The position numbers and the translations under genes are program-made. A stretch of DNA of 64,000 bases from JBAYST01 sp034932745 (lineage in GTDB: Bacteria; Bacillota_I; Bacilli_A; RFN20; CAG-826): contig JAYFOJ010000001.1 in the NCBI GenBank assembly GCA_034932745.1, positions 248,001-312,000 of the forward strand, in the 5' to 3' direction. Of the stretch, positions 1 to 9,052 are shown piece by piece (position 1 is the first letter of the stretch; every line of letters begins with the position of its first letter). The notes beneath the pieces were generated by a model. That model was not told where the DNA came from and did not search any database. It was given only the letters and a program-made list of their open reading frames with translations.

Positions 1-68
1 CACTATAAGGGACGCGTAGCCCACTTTATGGTGTTTTTATTAGTCTTTTGTTTTATACTATGTTTTGT

Positions 69-926
69 ATGGAAAACACCCAAAATAGTTTAGTTATCGA
101 AAGCAAACAACTGACCCGTCGTAGCGTCTCTTTTGATAAGCGAATCCATGAAATTGATTTGATAAGAGGCATCTGCATGCTCTTAGTATTTATGGATCAT
201 CTTTTTTGGGATCTATCTCATTTTTTCCCAGTTTGGGCGATGAAATTGAATGGTACATCTTGGTTCTTAAACAACATTTCGAGCGCTTCAGAGTTCTATC
301 TTTCTAGTCCCTATCGGACGATGGTAAGGATATTTGTCCTCTGCACATTTTTATTTATCAGTGGCGTTTCAACTGCTTTTTCGAAGAGTAACTGGAAAAG
401 AGCAGGGCAAATGCTTGGGTTTTATTTTGTTATCCAAATTGCGACCAATTTGTTGAGTCCGTTTTGGGAAGGAACATTCGGGTCTTATTGCATCATTAAT
501 TTTAACGTAATTGGAGTTGTTGCTTGGAGCGTTCTATTTTATTGCTTTATGCAAGAAAAATCGTGGCGATATCTAGCGATAAATATCATGCTATTGGCTT
601 TATTTTTCTTCATCGCACTACCGATTATTTATCAAAATGTCGGCGGAGAAGACATCAACGTTTGGCCACTATGGCAGAGTAATCATACTGAGCACTACGA
701 GGCAGATTACATGCCTCTTTTCCCATATATTATTCTCTTCTTCCTAGGAGCGCTTTTTGCCTCGTTCTTTTATAAAAATCGCGTCTCACTTATCAAACGC
801 AAAGGTGCTTGGGAAAAGCCACTATGTTTCATTGGAAGACACTCATTAATATTTTACTTAACACACCAGCTTCTCTTTATTGGTTTATTCTCTTTAATCG
901 GACTTTTAACAGGATGGGGATTATAA
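69..926 (+). CDS. DUF1624/heparan-alpha-glucosaminide N-acetyltransferase-like membrane protein
   Basis: This is a polytopic membrane protein with an N-terminal motif (EIDLIRGICMLLVFMDHLF) typical of the bacterial DUF1624/HGSNAT-like family. That family is thought to move acetyl or acyl groups across the membrane onto sugars. About seven hydrophobic segments follow, ending in the motif GRHSLIFYLTHQ that is common in membrane acyltransferases. The frame is open from TTG 48 and has ATGs at 60 and 69. A -10 like hexamer TATACT lies at 54-59 and no Shine-Dalgarno is visible, so I chose ATG 69 as a leaderless start. The next gene begins 2 nt after the stop, so the two are cotranscribed and perhaps coupled to the acyl-CoA synthetase. 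The substrate is unknown. Confidence 0.7.
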   Translation: MENTQNSLVIESKQLTRRSVSFDKRIHEIDLIRGICMLLVFMDHLFWDLSHFFPVWAMKLNGTSWFLNNISSASEFYLSSPYRTMVRIFVLCTFLFISGVSTAFSKSNWKRAGQMLGFYFVIQIATNLLSPFWEGTFGSYCIINFNVIGVVAWSVLFYCFMQEKSWRYLAINIMLLALFFFIALPIIYQNVGGEDINVWPLWQSNHTEHYEADYMPLFPYIILFFLGALFASFFYKNRVSLIKRKGAWEKPLCFIGRHSLIFYLTHQLLFIGLFSLIGLLTGWGL

Positions 927-927
927 A

Positions 928-2580
928 ATGAATTTTAAAAATAAGTCGATGTATCAAACAGTTCACGAGGCAGCTTTAAAAGTTCCAAACAATACCGCAA
1001 TTTACTATCAAAAACGCAAAATTAGTTTTAAGAAACTCGATTTACTCGTCGATAAATTATCCGATGTTTTAGAACATAAACTCGGCGTTCATCGCGGTGA
1101 TGTCGTCACTATTTCACTTCCAAACATTCCCGATGTTTTAGTCTTGGTTTATGCTTTAAATAAATTAGGAGCGGTCTGCAGTATGGTTCATCCATACACT
1201 CCTTATAATCAACTCAAAGTTATTATCGATAAAACGCATTCAAAATGGGCATTTGTTTTCGAACAAAGAGTCGCAAAAGAATTAGATAAATTTAGAGCAA
1301 TTCAAGACATTTGTTATGTTTGTAGAGTTGAAGACTTTTTATTACCTTTAGACCGTTTCGCGTACCACAATTTCATGAACTTTCGAATTAGAAAAAAACT
1401 TGCAAGAACTTGGAAACATCAAGGATTTAAATACGAACATAAACTGAAAGGTAAAAAAGGCAAAGGCACCACAATTTTAAATAATGGAAAAGACTGTGCC
1501 TTACTCCTTCAAAGTGGCTCTACTACCGGAGATCCAAAAACGATTTGCATTAGCAATGACAATATGAACTTTATCGCTTCACGCGCTTCGGAGTTTATGT
1601 GTTTACCACCTGAAGAATTAATCGGTAAAGGAATGTTATCCTTCCTTCCATCCTTTCATGGATTTGGAATTGGAATGACAATGCACGCTCCTTTGGCCAA
1701 TTGCTTTGCAACCGTCTTCATTCCAAAGTTTTCCTCAAAGGCTGTTGTAGACGCGATGAAAAGAACACCTGTAAATGCTTCTTGCGGTGTCCCAACTGCA
1801 TACGAGAACTTAATTGCCGATGAAGAATTTGTAAAATGTCCAAAGCTAAAAGACTTATATGTTTGTTGGTCTGGTGGAGATTCAATGCCTGTTGCCTTAA
1901 AAGTAAAATGGGACGAAATAATGAAGGCTAATGGATCGAAATGTCAACTCTTTGAAGGATATGGATTAACCGAATCGGTCGCAGCAGTTGTCGTTAACAC
2001 ATTTAAACATAATAGAATTGGTAGTTTAGGATATCCTGCCGAAGGTGTCGATGTTCGCATCTATGATGAAAAAGGTAAAGAACTGAAACCACGCGAAATC
2101 GGTGAAATTGCCGTCAAGGCACCAAGCAACATGATTTGTTATTTTGCTGATCCAATTGCAACTGATGCTTCTGTTAGAAACGGCTATGTATATACCGGTG
2201 ACTTGGGTTATAAAGACGAAGACGGTTTTATTTTCTTCTCTTCGAGAAAGAAAAGAGTAGTAAAAGTTTCTGGCGTTGGTGTTTTTCCAACTGAAATCGA
2301 AAAATTGGTGGAAACCATACCTGGTATTAAAGGTGTTTCTGCAATTCAGATTCCAGACGATAAGTTACAGTCTGCAATAAAGATATTTGTCGTAACTGAT
2401 TTAGTGGATAAAGAAGGTTTAAAACAAGACATACTAAATGTCTGCCAAAGATATCTCATTCGTTGGGCAGTACCAAAAGAAATTGAATTCAAAGATTCAC
2501 TACCAAAAACTCCTCTTGGGAAAACTGATTTTAGAAAACTTCAAGAAGAAGAGGATGCTAGAAGAGGCATTAAAAGATAA
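928..2580 (+). CDS. AMP-dependent acyl-CoA synthetase/ligase (ANL superfamily)
   Basis: This 550-aa adenylate-forming enzyme activates a carboxylic acid with ATP, usually to an acyl-CoA. It shows the phosphate-binding loop LLLQSGSTTGDPKT, the adenine motif YGLTES, the hinge region YTGDLGYKDEDGFIFF followed by SSRKKR, and the C-terminal catalytic lysine context PKTPLGKTDFRKL. All core motifs are intact and length is normal for the family. It starts 2 nt after the membrane acyltransferase, which suggests that it supplies an activated acyl group to that enzyme or to the lipid-modifying enzymes elsewhere in the window. The acid cannot be read from the sequence. A 3-nt gap separates its stop from the convergent CDF gene and I see no hairpin there. 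Confidence 0.85.
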   Translation: MNFKNKSMYQTVHEAALKVPNNTAIYYQKRKISFKKLDLLVDKLSDVLEHKLGVHRGDVVTISLPNIPDVLVLVYALNKLGAVCSMVHPYTPYNQLKVIIDKTHSKWAFVFEQRVAKELDKFRAIQDICYVCRVEDFLLPLDRFAYHNFMNFRIRKKLARTWKHQGFKYEHKLKGKKGKGTTILNNGKDCALLLQSGSTTGDPKTICISNDNMNFIASRASEFMCLPPEELIGKGMLSFLPSFHGFGIGMTMHAPLANCFATVFIPKFSSKAVVDAMKRTPVNASCGVPTAYENLIADEEFVKCPKLKDLYVCWSGGDSMPVALKVKWDEIMKANGSKCQLFEGYGLTESVAAVVVNTFKHNRIGSLGYPAEGVDVRIYDEKGKELKPREIGEIAVKAPSNMICYFADPIATDASVRNGYVYTGDLGYKDEDGFIFFSSRKKRVVKVSGVGVFPTEIEKLVETIPGIKGVSAIQIPDDKLQSAIKIFVVTDLVDKEGLKQDILNVCQRYLIRWAVPKEIEFKDSLPKTPLGKTDFRKLQEEEDARRGIKR

Positions 2581-2583
2581 TTA

Positions 2584-3768
2584 TTAATCTAGATAGTTTT
2601 GATCGATTTTAATAATGCAGTGATAGCACTTATTAAGGTGGTCGACACTCTCGACGACCTTTTTACTTAATTCATCGATATTAATTTTAGTATTTGGTGG
2701 AACGACGACATCGAAAAGAATATTGGTGTGGCTTGGTCCAGCGACCAATCTCAAATCGTGGAATTTAATGTCTTTATCGATTCCCTCTAATATGCTTGTG
2801 ATTTTTTCTTTTAAAAGAGGAATTTCTTTATTCTTAGTATCGATTGGATCCATATGAATTGTTAATTCTACTCCATATTTGTGACTGATTTCATCCTCGA
2901 TGTTATCAATAACATCATGAGCGACAAACATATCGCTATAACCATCGACTTCGACGTGAATTGTAATAAAGACTTTAGTCGGTCCATAGGAGTGGATAAC
3001 TAAATCGTGAATACCTAAAACACCATCTCTAGAACGAATGTCGTCTAATATGGTTTTCACAAATTCACTATCAGGGGAAAGACCGATAAGCGGCGAAGCT
3101 GTTTCAAAAATCATCTTAATGCCAGAGTATAGAATAAATAACGCAACGACGATTGACATCGCTGGGTCTAACCACCATAATTCGCGGAAGAAGAATTGAA
3201 TGATTGTGGCGATTAAAACTGCGCTGGTACACAAAACATCGTTTAAAGAATCTTGCATACTAGCTTTTAATGTGACGGAGTTAATTGCTTTACCAATTCC
3301 GTAATAGAAAAATCCTAATAATAATTTTGCTAAGATAGCGCCACCAAGGATAACGAAAGCCCAAGTGGAATTACTGAAATCGAGTTCTGAATCGTGTTGG
3401 ATCAACTTCATTATGGATGTGTATCCTAAAAGAATAGCAACAGCGACAATAATAAACGAAACAATCATCCCGGCAATATATTCAACTCTTTCATGTCCGT
3501 ATGGATGTTCCTTATCTGCAGGCTTGCTTGCAATCTTAAATCCAAACAAGTTTACAAAGCAGCTAAACAAGTCGGTTAAGTTGTTGAGGGCATCAGAAAT
3601 AATTGACATCGAAACAGTTAGTAAACCGATAATCAACTTGAATGTAAATAAAAGTAAGTTAATAAACACTCCACCAAGCGCAGCGAGAATACCGTGTCTC
3701 TCTCTTACTTTTGGGTTATTAACATTTTTGTAATCTTTGATGAATAATTTTCTTAAAAGCGTAATCAT
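2584..3768 (-). CDS. Cation diffusion facilitator (CDF) family transporter
   Basis: This 394-aa transporter exports divalent cations (Zn, Fe, Mn or Co) in exchange for protons. The N-terminal half holds six membrane segments. The metal-site helices carry the motifs SDALNNLTDLFSC (TM2), PYGHERVEYIAG and QDSLNDVLCT (TM5), which match CDF signatures. The family's usual H/D residue in DALHNLSD is N here, so one ligand may differ from the zinc type. A cytoplasmic ferredoxin-like CDF C-terminal domain follows, extended by about 90 residues that form a second such fold-sized unit. Metal choice is uncertain; manganese is plausible given the other metal genes nearby. Confidence 0.85.
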   Translation of the reverse strand: MITLLRKLFIKDYKNVNNPKVRERHGILAALGGVFINLLLFTFKLIIGLLTVSMSIISDALNNLTDLFSCFVNLFGFKIASKPADKEHPYGHERVEYIAGMIVSFIIVAVAILLGYTSIMKLIQHDSELDFSNSTWAFVILGGAILAKLLLGFFYYGIGKAINSVTLKASMQDSLNDVLCTSAVLIATIIQFFFRELWWLDPAMSIVVALFILYSGIKMIFETASPLIGLSPDSEFVKTILDDIRSRDGVLGIHDLVIHSYGPTKVFITIHVEVDGYSDMFVAHDVIDNIEDEISHKYGVELTIHMDPIDTKNKEIPLLKEKITSILEGIDKDIKFHDLRLVAGPSHTNILFDVVVPPNTKINIDELSKKVVESVDHLNKCYHCIIKIDQNYLD

Positions 3769-3836
3769 AAATTTTACCTATCCGTGTATTATATCATTTG
3801 TTTGGCGAATTGCTATTTGAGGTTTATAAATAATAG

Positions 3837-3842
3837 TATACT
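3837..3842 (+). promoter_or_regulatory. -10 element (TATACT) for the tRNA-Leu/tRNA-Arg pair
   Basis: TATACT lies 11 nt before the mature 5' end of tRNA-Leu, at a sensible distance for a tRNA promoter. The -35 is weak (TATTTG around 3814). Confidence 0.45.
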
Positions 3843-3853
3843 ATTTAAACGAT

Positions 3854-3938
3854 GCGGTTGTGGCGGAACTGGTAGACGCGCTAGATTCAGGTTCTAGTGG
3901 GGCAACCCATACAGGTTCAATTCCTGCCAACCGCACCA
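3854..3938 (+). tRNA. tRNA-Leu (anticodon CAG)
   Basis: The acceptor stem gcggttg pairs with caaccgc and CCA is encoded. The anticodon arm is ctaga/tctag around the loop ttcaggt, giving CAG. A long variable arm, typical of Leu, and the T-loop ggttcaattcc are present. tRNA-Arg follows 5 nt later in the same transcript. Confidence 0.95.
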
Positions 3939-3943
3939 GATTT

Positions 3944-4020
3944 GTGCTTGTAGCTCAGCTGGATAGAGCGCAACCCTCCGAAGGTTGAGGTCACGAGTTC
4001 GAATCCCGTCAAGCACACCA
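3944..4020 (+). tRNA. tRNA-Arg (anticodon CCG)
   Basis: The acceptor stem gtgcttg pairs with caagcac, and CCA is encoded. The anticodon arm is caacc/ggttg with loop ctccgaa, giving CCG, which reads the CGG codon. It has a normal D-arm (gctc/gagc) and T-arm. It shares a transcript and terminator with the preceding tRNA-Leu. Confidence 0.95.
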
Positions 4021-4040
4021 AAGAAATTTTTCACATTAAA

Positions 4041-4066
4041 AAACATCTCACACGAGATGTTTTATT
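4041..4066 (+). terminator. Intrinsic terminator after tRNA-Leu/Arg
   Basis: The arms aaacatctc and gagatgttt form a perfect 9-bp hairpin with an acac loop, followed by a T-rich tract. It could also serve the convergent small membrane protein gene. Confidence 0.75.
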
Positions 4067-4085
4067 TATAAATTTCAATCAACAA

Positions 4086-4424
4086 TTATTGTTTTACTAA
4101 GACGATAATCAAGCCGATTATTCCAAGGCCGAAGAAGAATTGATATAGAGCGTGTGTAACTTTTGAATCATTGTTTTCGAAGTTATCTTTCCAATAATTC
4201 ACCAAATGTAATATTGCTACTACGATTTGGACAATACCTAAGGCACCAGCGATGACACAAAACAAAATAATACTGAGTAGCATGCCGATAACAGCTTGTT
4301 CGGGATTAGCGCTTTCAAGAATTGACACGAGGACAAAATTCGTAAAAATAATGCTAGCAATGAATTGAAAACCGGCGGTAATTCCACCGAAAATCCAATA
4401 CGGAGTCATTTTCTTTATTCTCAT
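4086..4424 (-). CDS. Small membrane protein, unknown function
   Basis: This 112-aa protein is not recognised. It has three hydrophobic segments (about residues 10-34, 47-73 and 93-110), a basic N-terminus (MRIKKMT) and a short acidic loop (NFENNDSK) before the last helix. The reverse strand carries a purine-rich GAGGT element just upstream of the ATG, so translation looks normal. It stands alone between the tRNA terminator and the divergently transcribed DUF4190-like gene. It is probably an integral membrane protein; no role can be given. Confidence 0.6.
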   Translation of the reverse strand: MRIKKMTPYWIFGGITAGFQFIASIIFTNFVLVSILESANPEQAVIGMLLSIILFCVIAGALGIVQIVVAILHLVNYWKDNFENNDSKVTHALYQFFFGLGIIGLIIVLVKQ

Positions 4425-4536
4425 ATTTACCTCTTTCTATTACAAATATAACAATCAATCATCATCGTTTAAACTAAATTGTTGTTTTGTTTGATTTAGA
4501 AGTGCGCTTTAATATTATTAATTAGAGGATATAAAT

Positions 4537-4803
4537 ATGGATGAAAATAACAATGTCACTCCAACCCAAATAAATCAAAAGGGTAATACTGGTCTTGTTT
4601 TAGGAATTTTAGGAATTTTCTTTTTCCATCTTATTTTTGGTATTTTGGCTTTAGTATTTTCAAAGAAAGACAAAAACCCATCTGCTTGTATTGCTTTAGG
4701 AATCGTCGACTTAGTAATTTGGATATTCGTTTCTATCTGGCAGTATTTAGTATTCTTACCAAGAGTAATCGCATACCTAGCGTCTTTAGGCATTATCCAC
4801 TAA
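4537..4803 (+). CDS. DUF4190-like small membrane protein
   Basis: This 88-aa protein has a polar Gln/Asn-rich N-terminus followed by GNTGLVLGILGIF and FGILALVFSKKD, then a second long hydrophobic segment. This two-helix arrangement, with Gly-rich first helix and a KK-containing turn, is typical of DUF4190-type proteins found in many Gram-positives. Their function is unknown. AGAGGA sits about 10 nt before the ATG and serves as Shine-Dalgarno. It is monocistronic, divergent from the preceding small membrane gene. Confidence 0.6.
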   Translation: MDENNNVTPTQINQKGNTGLVLGILGIFFFHLIFGILALVFSKKDKNPSACIALGIVDLVIWIFVSIWQYLVFLPRVIAYLASLGIIH

Positions 4804-4921
4804 TAAATTATCACTTTGCTACTTCTTTAATTTGCATAAAAGTATAATAACCTTTGAAATATGGTCGCATATTTCCTTTTAGATGATATCTAGAAGACAC
4901 ATTATAAGGAGTGACAACACT

Positions 4922-5824
4922 ATGGTTTATGAGAACATTACGAAGCTAATTGGCAACACACCATTAGTTAGACTTGAAAAAGTCGAGAAGGCGAATAGCC
5001 TCAGTTGTCATCTTTACGGCAAATTAGAAAAGAGTAATCCAGCCGGAAGCGTGAAGGATCGTGCCGTTTTACAAATATTGCTCGATTATCAAAAAGCTGG
5101 AGTAGTAAAAGAAGGTACGACCATTATTGAACCGACGAGCGGAAATACTGGTATTGCCTTATCTGCTCTATCTAATTATTTTGGCTATAAAACAATTATC
5201 GTCATGCCTATGAGCATGTCGGTTGAAAGAAGAAATTTAATAAAAGCATATAATGCAGAACTCGTTTTGGTCGATGGCGGGATGAAAGATGCCGTTGCAA
5301 AAGCAGAGGAAATTAAAGCCTCAATTCCTGGAAGCATTATTTTTGGTCAATTTGTTAATCTATCAAATCCTAAGGCTCACTATCTTCATACCGCAGAAGA
5401 AATCTATGCGGATTTAAAAGATGTCGATGTCATCGTCGCTGGAATCGGAACTGGCGGAACGATTACAGGAATTGGTCGATTCTTTAAAGAAAGAAATCTC
5501 AAAACCGAGATTGTCGGTGTCGAACCAGAAAGTTCACCATTACTAACTAAAGGTGTTGCTGGTAAGCACAAGATTCAAGGCATCGGTGCAAACTTTGTCC
5601 CACAAACTCTCGATTTAAAATTCGTCGATAGAGTAGTAACGGTTAAAGATGAAGAAGCAATCGAAACTGCGAAAGATATCGTAAGAAAAGAAGGACTTTT
5701 AGTCGGTATATCTAGTGGCGCAGCGTTATTCGCTGCAATTAGAATTGCAAAAGATGTAAAATATAAAAACAAGAGAATTGTCGTTATATTACCAGATACA
5801 GGAGAGCGTTATCAATGGAACTAG
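4922..5824 (+). CDS. cysK: Cysteine synthase A (O-acetylserine sulfhydrylase)
   Basis: This PLP enzyme makes cysteine from O-acetylserine and sulfide in the cytoplasm. It shows the PLP-lysine motif NPAGSVKDRAV, the substrate loop PTSGNTGIALS, the phosphate-binding GTGGTITG and a C-terminal LPDTGERY. It is 300 aa, normal for CysK. The frame is open from 4883, but the ATG at 4922 has AAGGAG at good spacing and is followed by the usual CysK start (YENITKLIGNTPLVRLE), so I chose it. Its last 10 nt overlap the start of cysE, whose ribosome binding site lies inside cysK, so the two are translationally coupled. Confidence 0.95.
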   Translation: MVYENITKLIGNTPLVRLEKVEKANSLSCHLYGKLEKSNPAGSVKDRAVLQILLDYQKAGVVKEGTTIIEPTSGNTGIALSALSNYFGYKTIIVMPMSMSVERRNLIKAYNAELVLVDGGMKDAVAKAEEIKASIPGSIIFGQFVNLSNPKAHYLHTAEEIYADLKDVDVIVAGIGTGGTITGIGRFFKERNLKTEIVGVEPESSPLLTKGVAGKHKIQGIGANFVPQTLDLKFVDRVVTVKDEEAIETAKDIVRKEGLLVGISSGAALFAAIRIAKDVKYKNKRIVVILPDTGERYQWN

Positions 5825-6573
5825 AAGTCATCGATTTTAAGAAAAATCCAGATCGTAAGCATGTCGAATGTTTTTTAGATAATATGAGAGATTACTTTTT
5901 CCCTAATTATTTTAAGGCTGTTAAAAATCCGCAAAGAATTATTAATAAATGCAAAAAATCATTCGTGAAATGCACGAGAATCGATAACGAGAAAACAGAA
6001 AAGTTTTTTGCTAGTTTAGAAAATGTGAAAAAAACATTATTGAAAGACATTGAAATGACATTTGAATCAGATCCTGCCTGTGAATCAAAAAAGGAGATAA
6101 TTCTCACTTATCCAGGTTTTTATGCAATCTTCGTTCACCGTATTGCACATGAATTATATAAATTAGGCGTTCCACTAGTGCCACGGATAATGGCGGAGAT
6201 TGCCCATAGTAAAACTGGTATAGATATTCACCCAGGCGCCACTATAGGAGAGTACTTCTTTATCGATCACGGAACAGGAATTGTTATCGGTGAAACCGCT
6301 GTAGTTGGGCATCACGTGAAAATTTATCAAGGTGTGACCTTGGGAGCCATTTCTTTATCCGCGGGAAGAAAAATGCGCGGAGAAAAAAGACATCCAACAA
6401 TTGGAGATTATGTAACCATTTATTCTGGTGCCTCTATATTAGGTGGAGACACAATTATCGGCAATAATGTAACTATTGGTTCAAGCGTCTTTTTAACTCG
6501 TTCAGTCGAACCAAATATGAGAGTAGTTAATAAAGAACCAGAACTAATTCTTAAAGGTAAAGAGATTAATTAA
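5815..6573 (+). CDS. cysE: Serine O-acetyltransferase
   Basis: This enzyme transfers acetyl from acetyl-CoA to serine, making the substrate of the upstream CysK. It has an alpha-helical N-terminal half (longer than in short SATs) and a C-terminal left-handed beta-helix from hexapeptide repeats. The active-site motifs HPGATIGEYFFIDHGTG and GETAVVGHHVKIYQGVTLGA are intact. The start ATG lies inside the 3' end of cysK with GGAGAG upstream. The C-terminus is KGKEIN; the isoleucine usually found at the very end, which docks into CysK, is followed here by one Asn. Its stop overlaps by 4 nt the stop of the convergent permease gene. Confidence 0.92.
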   Translation: MELEVIDFKKNPDRKHVECFLDNMRDYFFPNYFKAVKNPQRIINKCKKSFVKCTRIDNEKTEKFFASLENVKKTLLKDIEMTFESDPACESKKEIILTYPGFYAIFVHRIAHELYKLGVPLVPRIMAEIAHSKTGIDIHPGATIGEYFFIDHGTGIVIGETAVVGHHVKIYQGVTLGAISLSAGRKMRGEKRHPTIGDYVTIYSGASILGGDTIIGNNVTIGSSVFLTRSVEPNMRVVNKEPELILKGKEIN

Positions 6574-7490
6574 AACATCCAGTTCGATGGAAGATTTAAT
6601 TGAATAGCAATAGCGGCGTATCCGACTATTAAAGATACTGCAACCAATATTCCAAGAATGATTAAATTATTCTTCCAGTTTTTGTAATTCTTAAATAAGA
6701 AAAGCATTCCTAATCCGGCATTAACAATAAGACCTGCTAAAGCGGCCCCAAAATAGATCGAGCCTTCGATATACATTTCGGTGATGATAACGCTAGATGC
6801 GCAATTAGGAATAAGTCCGACAAGGGTGGAAAACACCGGAGTAAGCCAGACATTAGCGTGTAAGAAGTTCGAAATAGCATCCTCTCCTACGAAATAAATA
6901 ATAAATCCGAAGATAAGATTAATGATAAGAATGTAGGCAAATAGTTTTAATGAGTGAAGAAGTGGATGAATTAGGTGTTCATGGATCCAGGAGTGCTCGC
7001 CGTGTTCACCTTCGATTTTATGATCGCAACAACCGACGTGAGAATTGCACTCAACATCTGTATCACATTTCGTTTCTCTTTCTTCTAATTTAGCTTTAAC
7101 TTCGTTTTTGCCGTTTGTATAAAATGCATCGACTAAAAATCCGACGATAAATCCGAGAATAAACTTAATGATAATAAGTGGAATAACAGACCAAGCCTTA
7201 TTTAAATCAGATAGCATTATTGGCAAAGCTTCATCAGAACAAGCAATAAAAATAGCTAATAATGTGCCCATTGTAATATGACGTTTTTGGTACATATCCG
7301 CCGCGACGATAGGAAATCCACATTGTGGTACTAGACCAACTGCTGCACCGATAAGAGGAGACACTTTTGTATTCTTCATAAAGGCGTTAGATAGTTTCTC
7401 TTCGACAAAAGAGATGACAAAATTAAGAACAAATATCACTGCAAGTGTTATTGCACTATCTTTTAAAGCATCTAATATTACGTCTAACAT
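6570..7490 (-). CDS. ArsP_2-type heavy-metal permease (putative manganese/arsenic exporter)
   Basis: This 306-aa membrane protein matches the ArsP_2 (DUF2899) family, annotated as putative manganese transporter or heavy-metal exporter. It contains two homologous halves, each with a signature loop: VGLVPQCGFPIVAADMY in the first and VGLIPNCASSVIITEMY in the second. Between them is a cytoplasmic or outer loop rich in Cys and His (CNSHVGCCDHKIEGEHGEH), a likely metal-binding stretch. About eight to ten helices are visible. The gene is monocistronic and its stop shares 4 nt with cysE. Manganese export is a guess from family annotation; arsenicals remain possible. Confidence 0.75.
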   Translation of the reverse strand: MLDVILDALKDSAITLAVIFVLNFVISFVEEKLSNAFMKNTKVSPLIGAAVGLVPQCGFPIVAADMYQKRHITMGTLLAIFIACSDEALPIMLSDLNKAWSVIPLIIIKFILGFIVGFLVDAFYTNGKNEVKAKLEERETKCDTDVECNSHVGCCDHKIEGEHGEHSWIHEHLIHPLLHSLKLFAYILIINLIFGFIIYFVGEDAISNFLHANVWLTPVFSTLVGLIPNCASSVIITEMYIEGSIYFGAALAGLIVNAGLGMLFLFKNYKNWKNNLIILGILVAVSLIVGYAAIAIQLNLPSNWMF

Positions 7491-7632
7491 GAAGAAACCT
7501 CCAAGTTGAAGATATTATTGAACAATATCATCATAAATAAAAGCGATATGAGAATAAAGTAGCATGATGGCTATTTTCAATTTGCCTTTTTCTATGGAAA
7601 AAGAGATAATTACACTTGCATCAGGATAACTT

Positions 7633-9006
7633 ATGAACGACTTTGTAAATTTTATTAAGAACTATCTACTGAACCTATTTGGATTAGATTTAATTCTCAA
7701 ACAAAATCCAACCAATTTAGAACTTGCGCAAGGATACTTGAACCTTGTTTTTATGACCATCACAACACTTTTAGGAATCTTGGTATTTTATAAATTCATT
7801 TATCTAATCATGGGCACATTCGCAAAATCGAGAAAGTTTCCTATTAAGCCAAAAGATAAGAAATATGCTTTCGTTGTTTCCGCTAGAAACGAAGAATTAG
7901 TAATTGGAAATCTAATCAAATCAATTCGCCAACAAGATTATCCTCAAGATTTAATTTCAATCATCGTGGTAGCAGACAATTGCACGGATAAAACCGCAGA
8001 TATTTGTCGAGATTTAGGATGCATTGTATACGAGAGGCATGATTTAACAAAAGTAAGAAAAGGTTGGGCTCTTGAATGGCTTTTCGACCACTTAAAAAAT
8101 GAGAATTTAATCTCTAGTTATGATGCATTTGCAATCGTCGACGCCGACAATGTCGTTTCGCCATTATTCATTTCGAAAATGAATGACGCCTTTCAAGACG
8201 GATACGATGTCGTTACTTCATATCGCAATATAAAGAATTTCTCTGATAACGTTGTAACTTCAGCCTTTGGTTTAAACTGGCTGCGCTTTGTTATTAGTTC
8301 GCATCGTCCAAGATCTATTTTAAAATGTCCGACAAATATTAATGGAACAGGCTTTTTAGTAAGTAGTGAAATCGTTAAAGACGGTTGGAAGTGGACAGGA
8401 TTAACCGAAGATATTGAACTTACCACCAAGTTAGTCGCTAAAGGGAAGAAAATAATCTACTGCGAAGAAGCGCAAATATATGATGAGCAACCGACTTCAT
8501 TTAAAATCGGAACGAGACAAAGACTTAGATGGTCGAGGGGCTGCCTTGTTAATTACTACGTGAATTCTTGGGGTCTATTATGGTCTTTTATCAAGAAACC
8601 AACTTGGCAAAAATACGATATGTATTTTGAGATATTCCCATATTCGTTAGTTACATTTATTTTAGCTTTTACTTATCAAATTATCGCCGTTTTTTTATTG
8701 GTAATGAGCGGTGGAAACGGACTTAATAGTATACTTAATTACTTGCTAACTAGTATTGCAGGAATCTACGCCGGAAGCCTATTAACGGGTATTATTATCG
8801 TCATCAAAGAGTGGAAAAGAATTCACGTCAATGTGGCTCAGGCTATCCTTTATCTATTTTTATGGCCGTGGTTTGATATCGCCGGAATCCCAATCTCTCT
8901 TATTTCCCTATTTATTAATGTCAAATGGAAACAAATTCCTCACACCGACACAAAAGATATCGATACCTTGGTAAAAGAAGAACAAGCAAAAGAAAACAAC
9001 AAATAG
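7633..9006 (+). CDS. Processive family 2 glycosyltransferase, membrane-bound
   Basis: This 457-aa enzyme has an N-terminal transmembrane helix (about 35-60), a cytoplasmic GT-A domain and three or four C-terminal helices, the layout of cellulose/hyaluronan-synthase-like GT2 proteins. Visible catalytic motifs are FVVSARNEE, VVADNCTDKT, VDADNVV (DxD-like), LTEDIELT (TED) and RQRLRWSRG (QxxRW). These features suggest that it polymerises or attaches sugars to a lipid or extracellular glycan. AGGA lies upstream of the ATG. No partner such as a c-di-GMP binding subunit is adjacent. The sugar donor cannot be told. Confidence 0.85.
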   Translation: MNDFVNFIKNYLLNLFGLDLILKQNPTNLELAQGYLNLVFMTITTLLGILVFYKFIYLIMGTFAKSRKFPIKPKDKKYAFVVSARNEELVIGNLIKSIRQQDYPQDLISIIVVADNCTDKTADICRDLGCIVYERHDLTKVRKGWALEWLFDHLKNENLISSYDAFAIVDADNVVSPLFISKMNDAFQDGYDVVTSYRNIKNFSDNVVTSAFGLNWLRFVISSHRPRSILKCPTNINGTGFLVSSEIVKDGWKWTGLTEDIELTTKLVAKGKKIIYCEEAQIYDEQPTSFKIGTRQRLRWSRGCLVNYYVNSWGLLWSFIKKPTWQKYDMYFEIFPYSLVTFILAFTYQIIAVFLLVMSGGNGLNSILNYLLTSIAGIYAGSLLTGIIIVIKEWKRIHVNVAQAILYLFLWPWFDIAGIPISLISLFINVKWKQIPHTDTKDIDTLVKEEQAKENNK

Positions 9007-9037
9007 AAGTTTCTATTTATTTATTTCGTTAATCTTT

Positions 9038-9043
9038 TATAAT
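9038..9043 (+). promoter_or_regulatory. -10 element (TATAAT) for tRNA-Leu(CAA)
   Basis: A consensus TATAAT ends 9 nt before the mature tRNA 5' end. The -35 region is AT-rich without a clear hexamer. Confidence 0.55.
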
Positions 9044-9052
9044 GATTACGCT

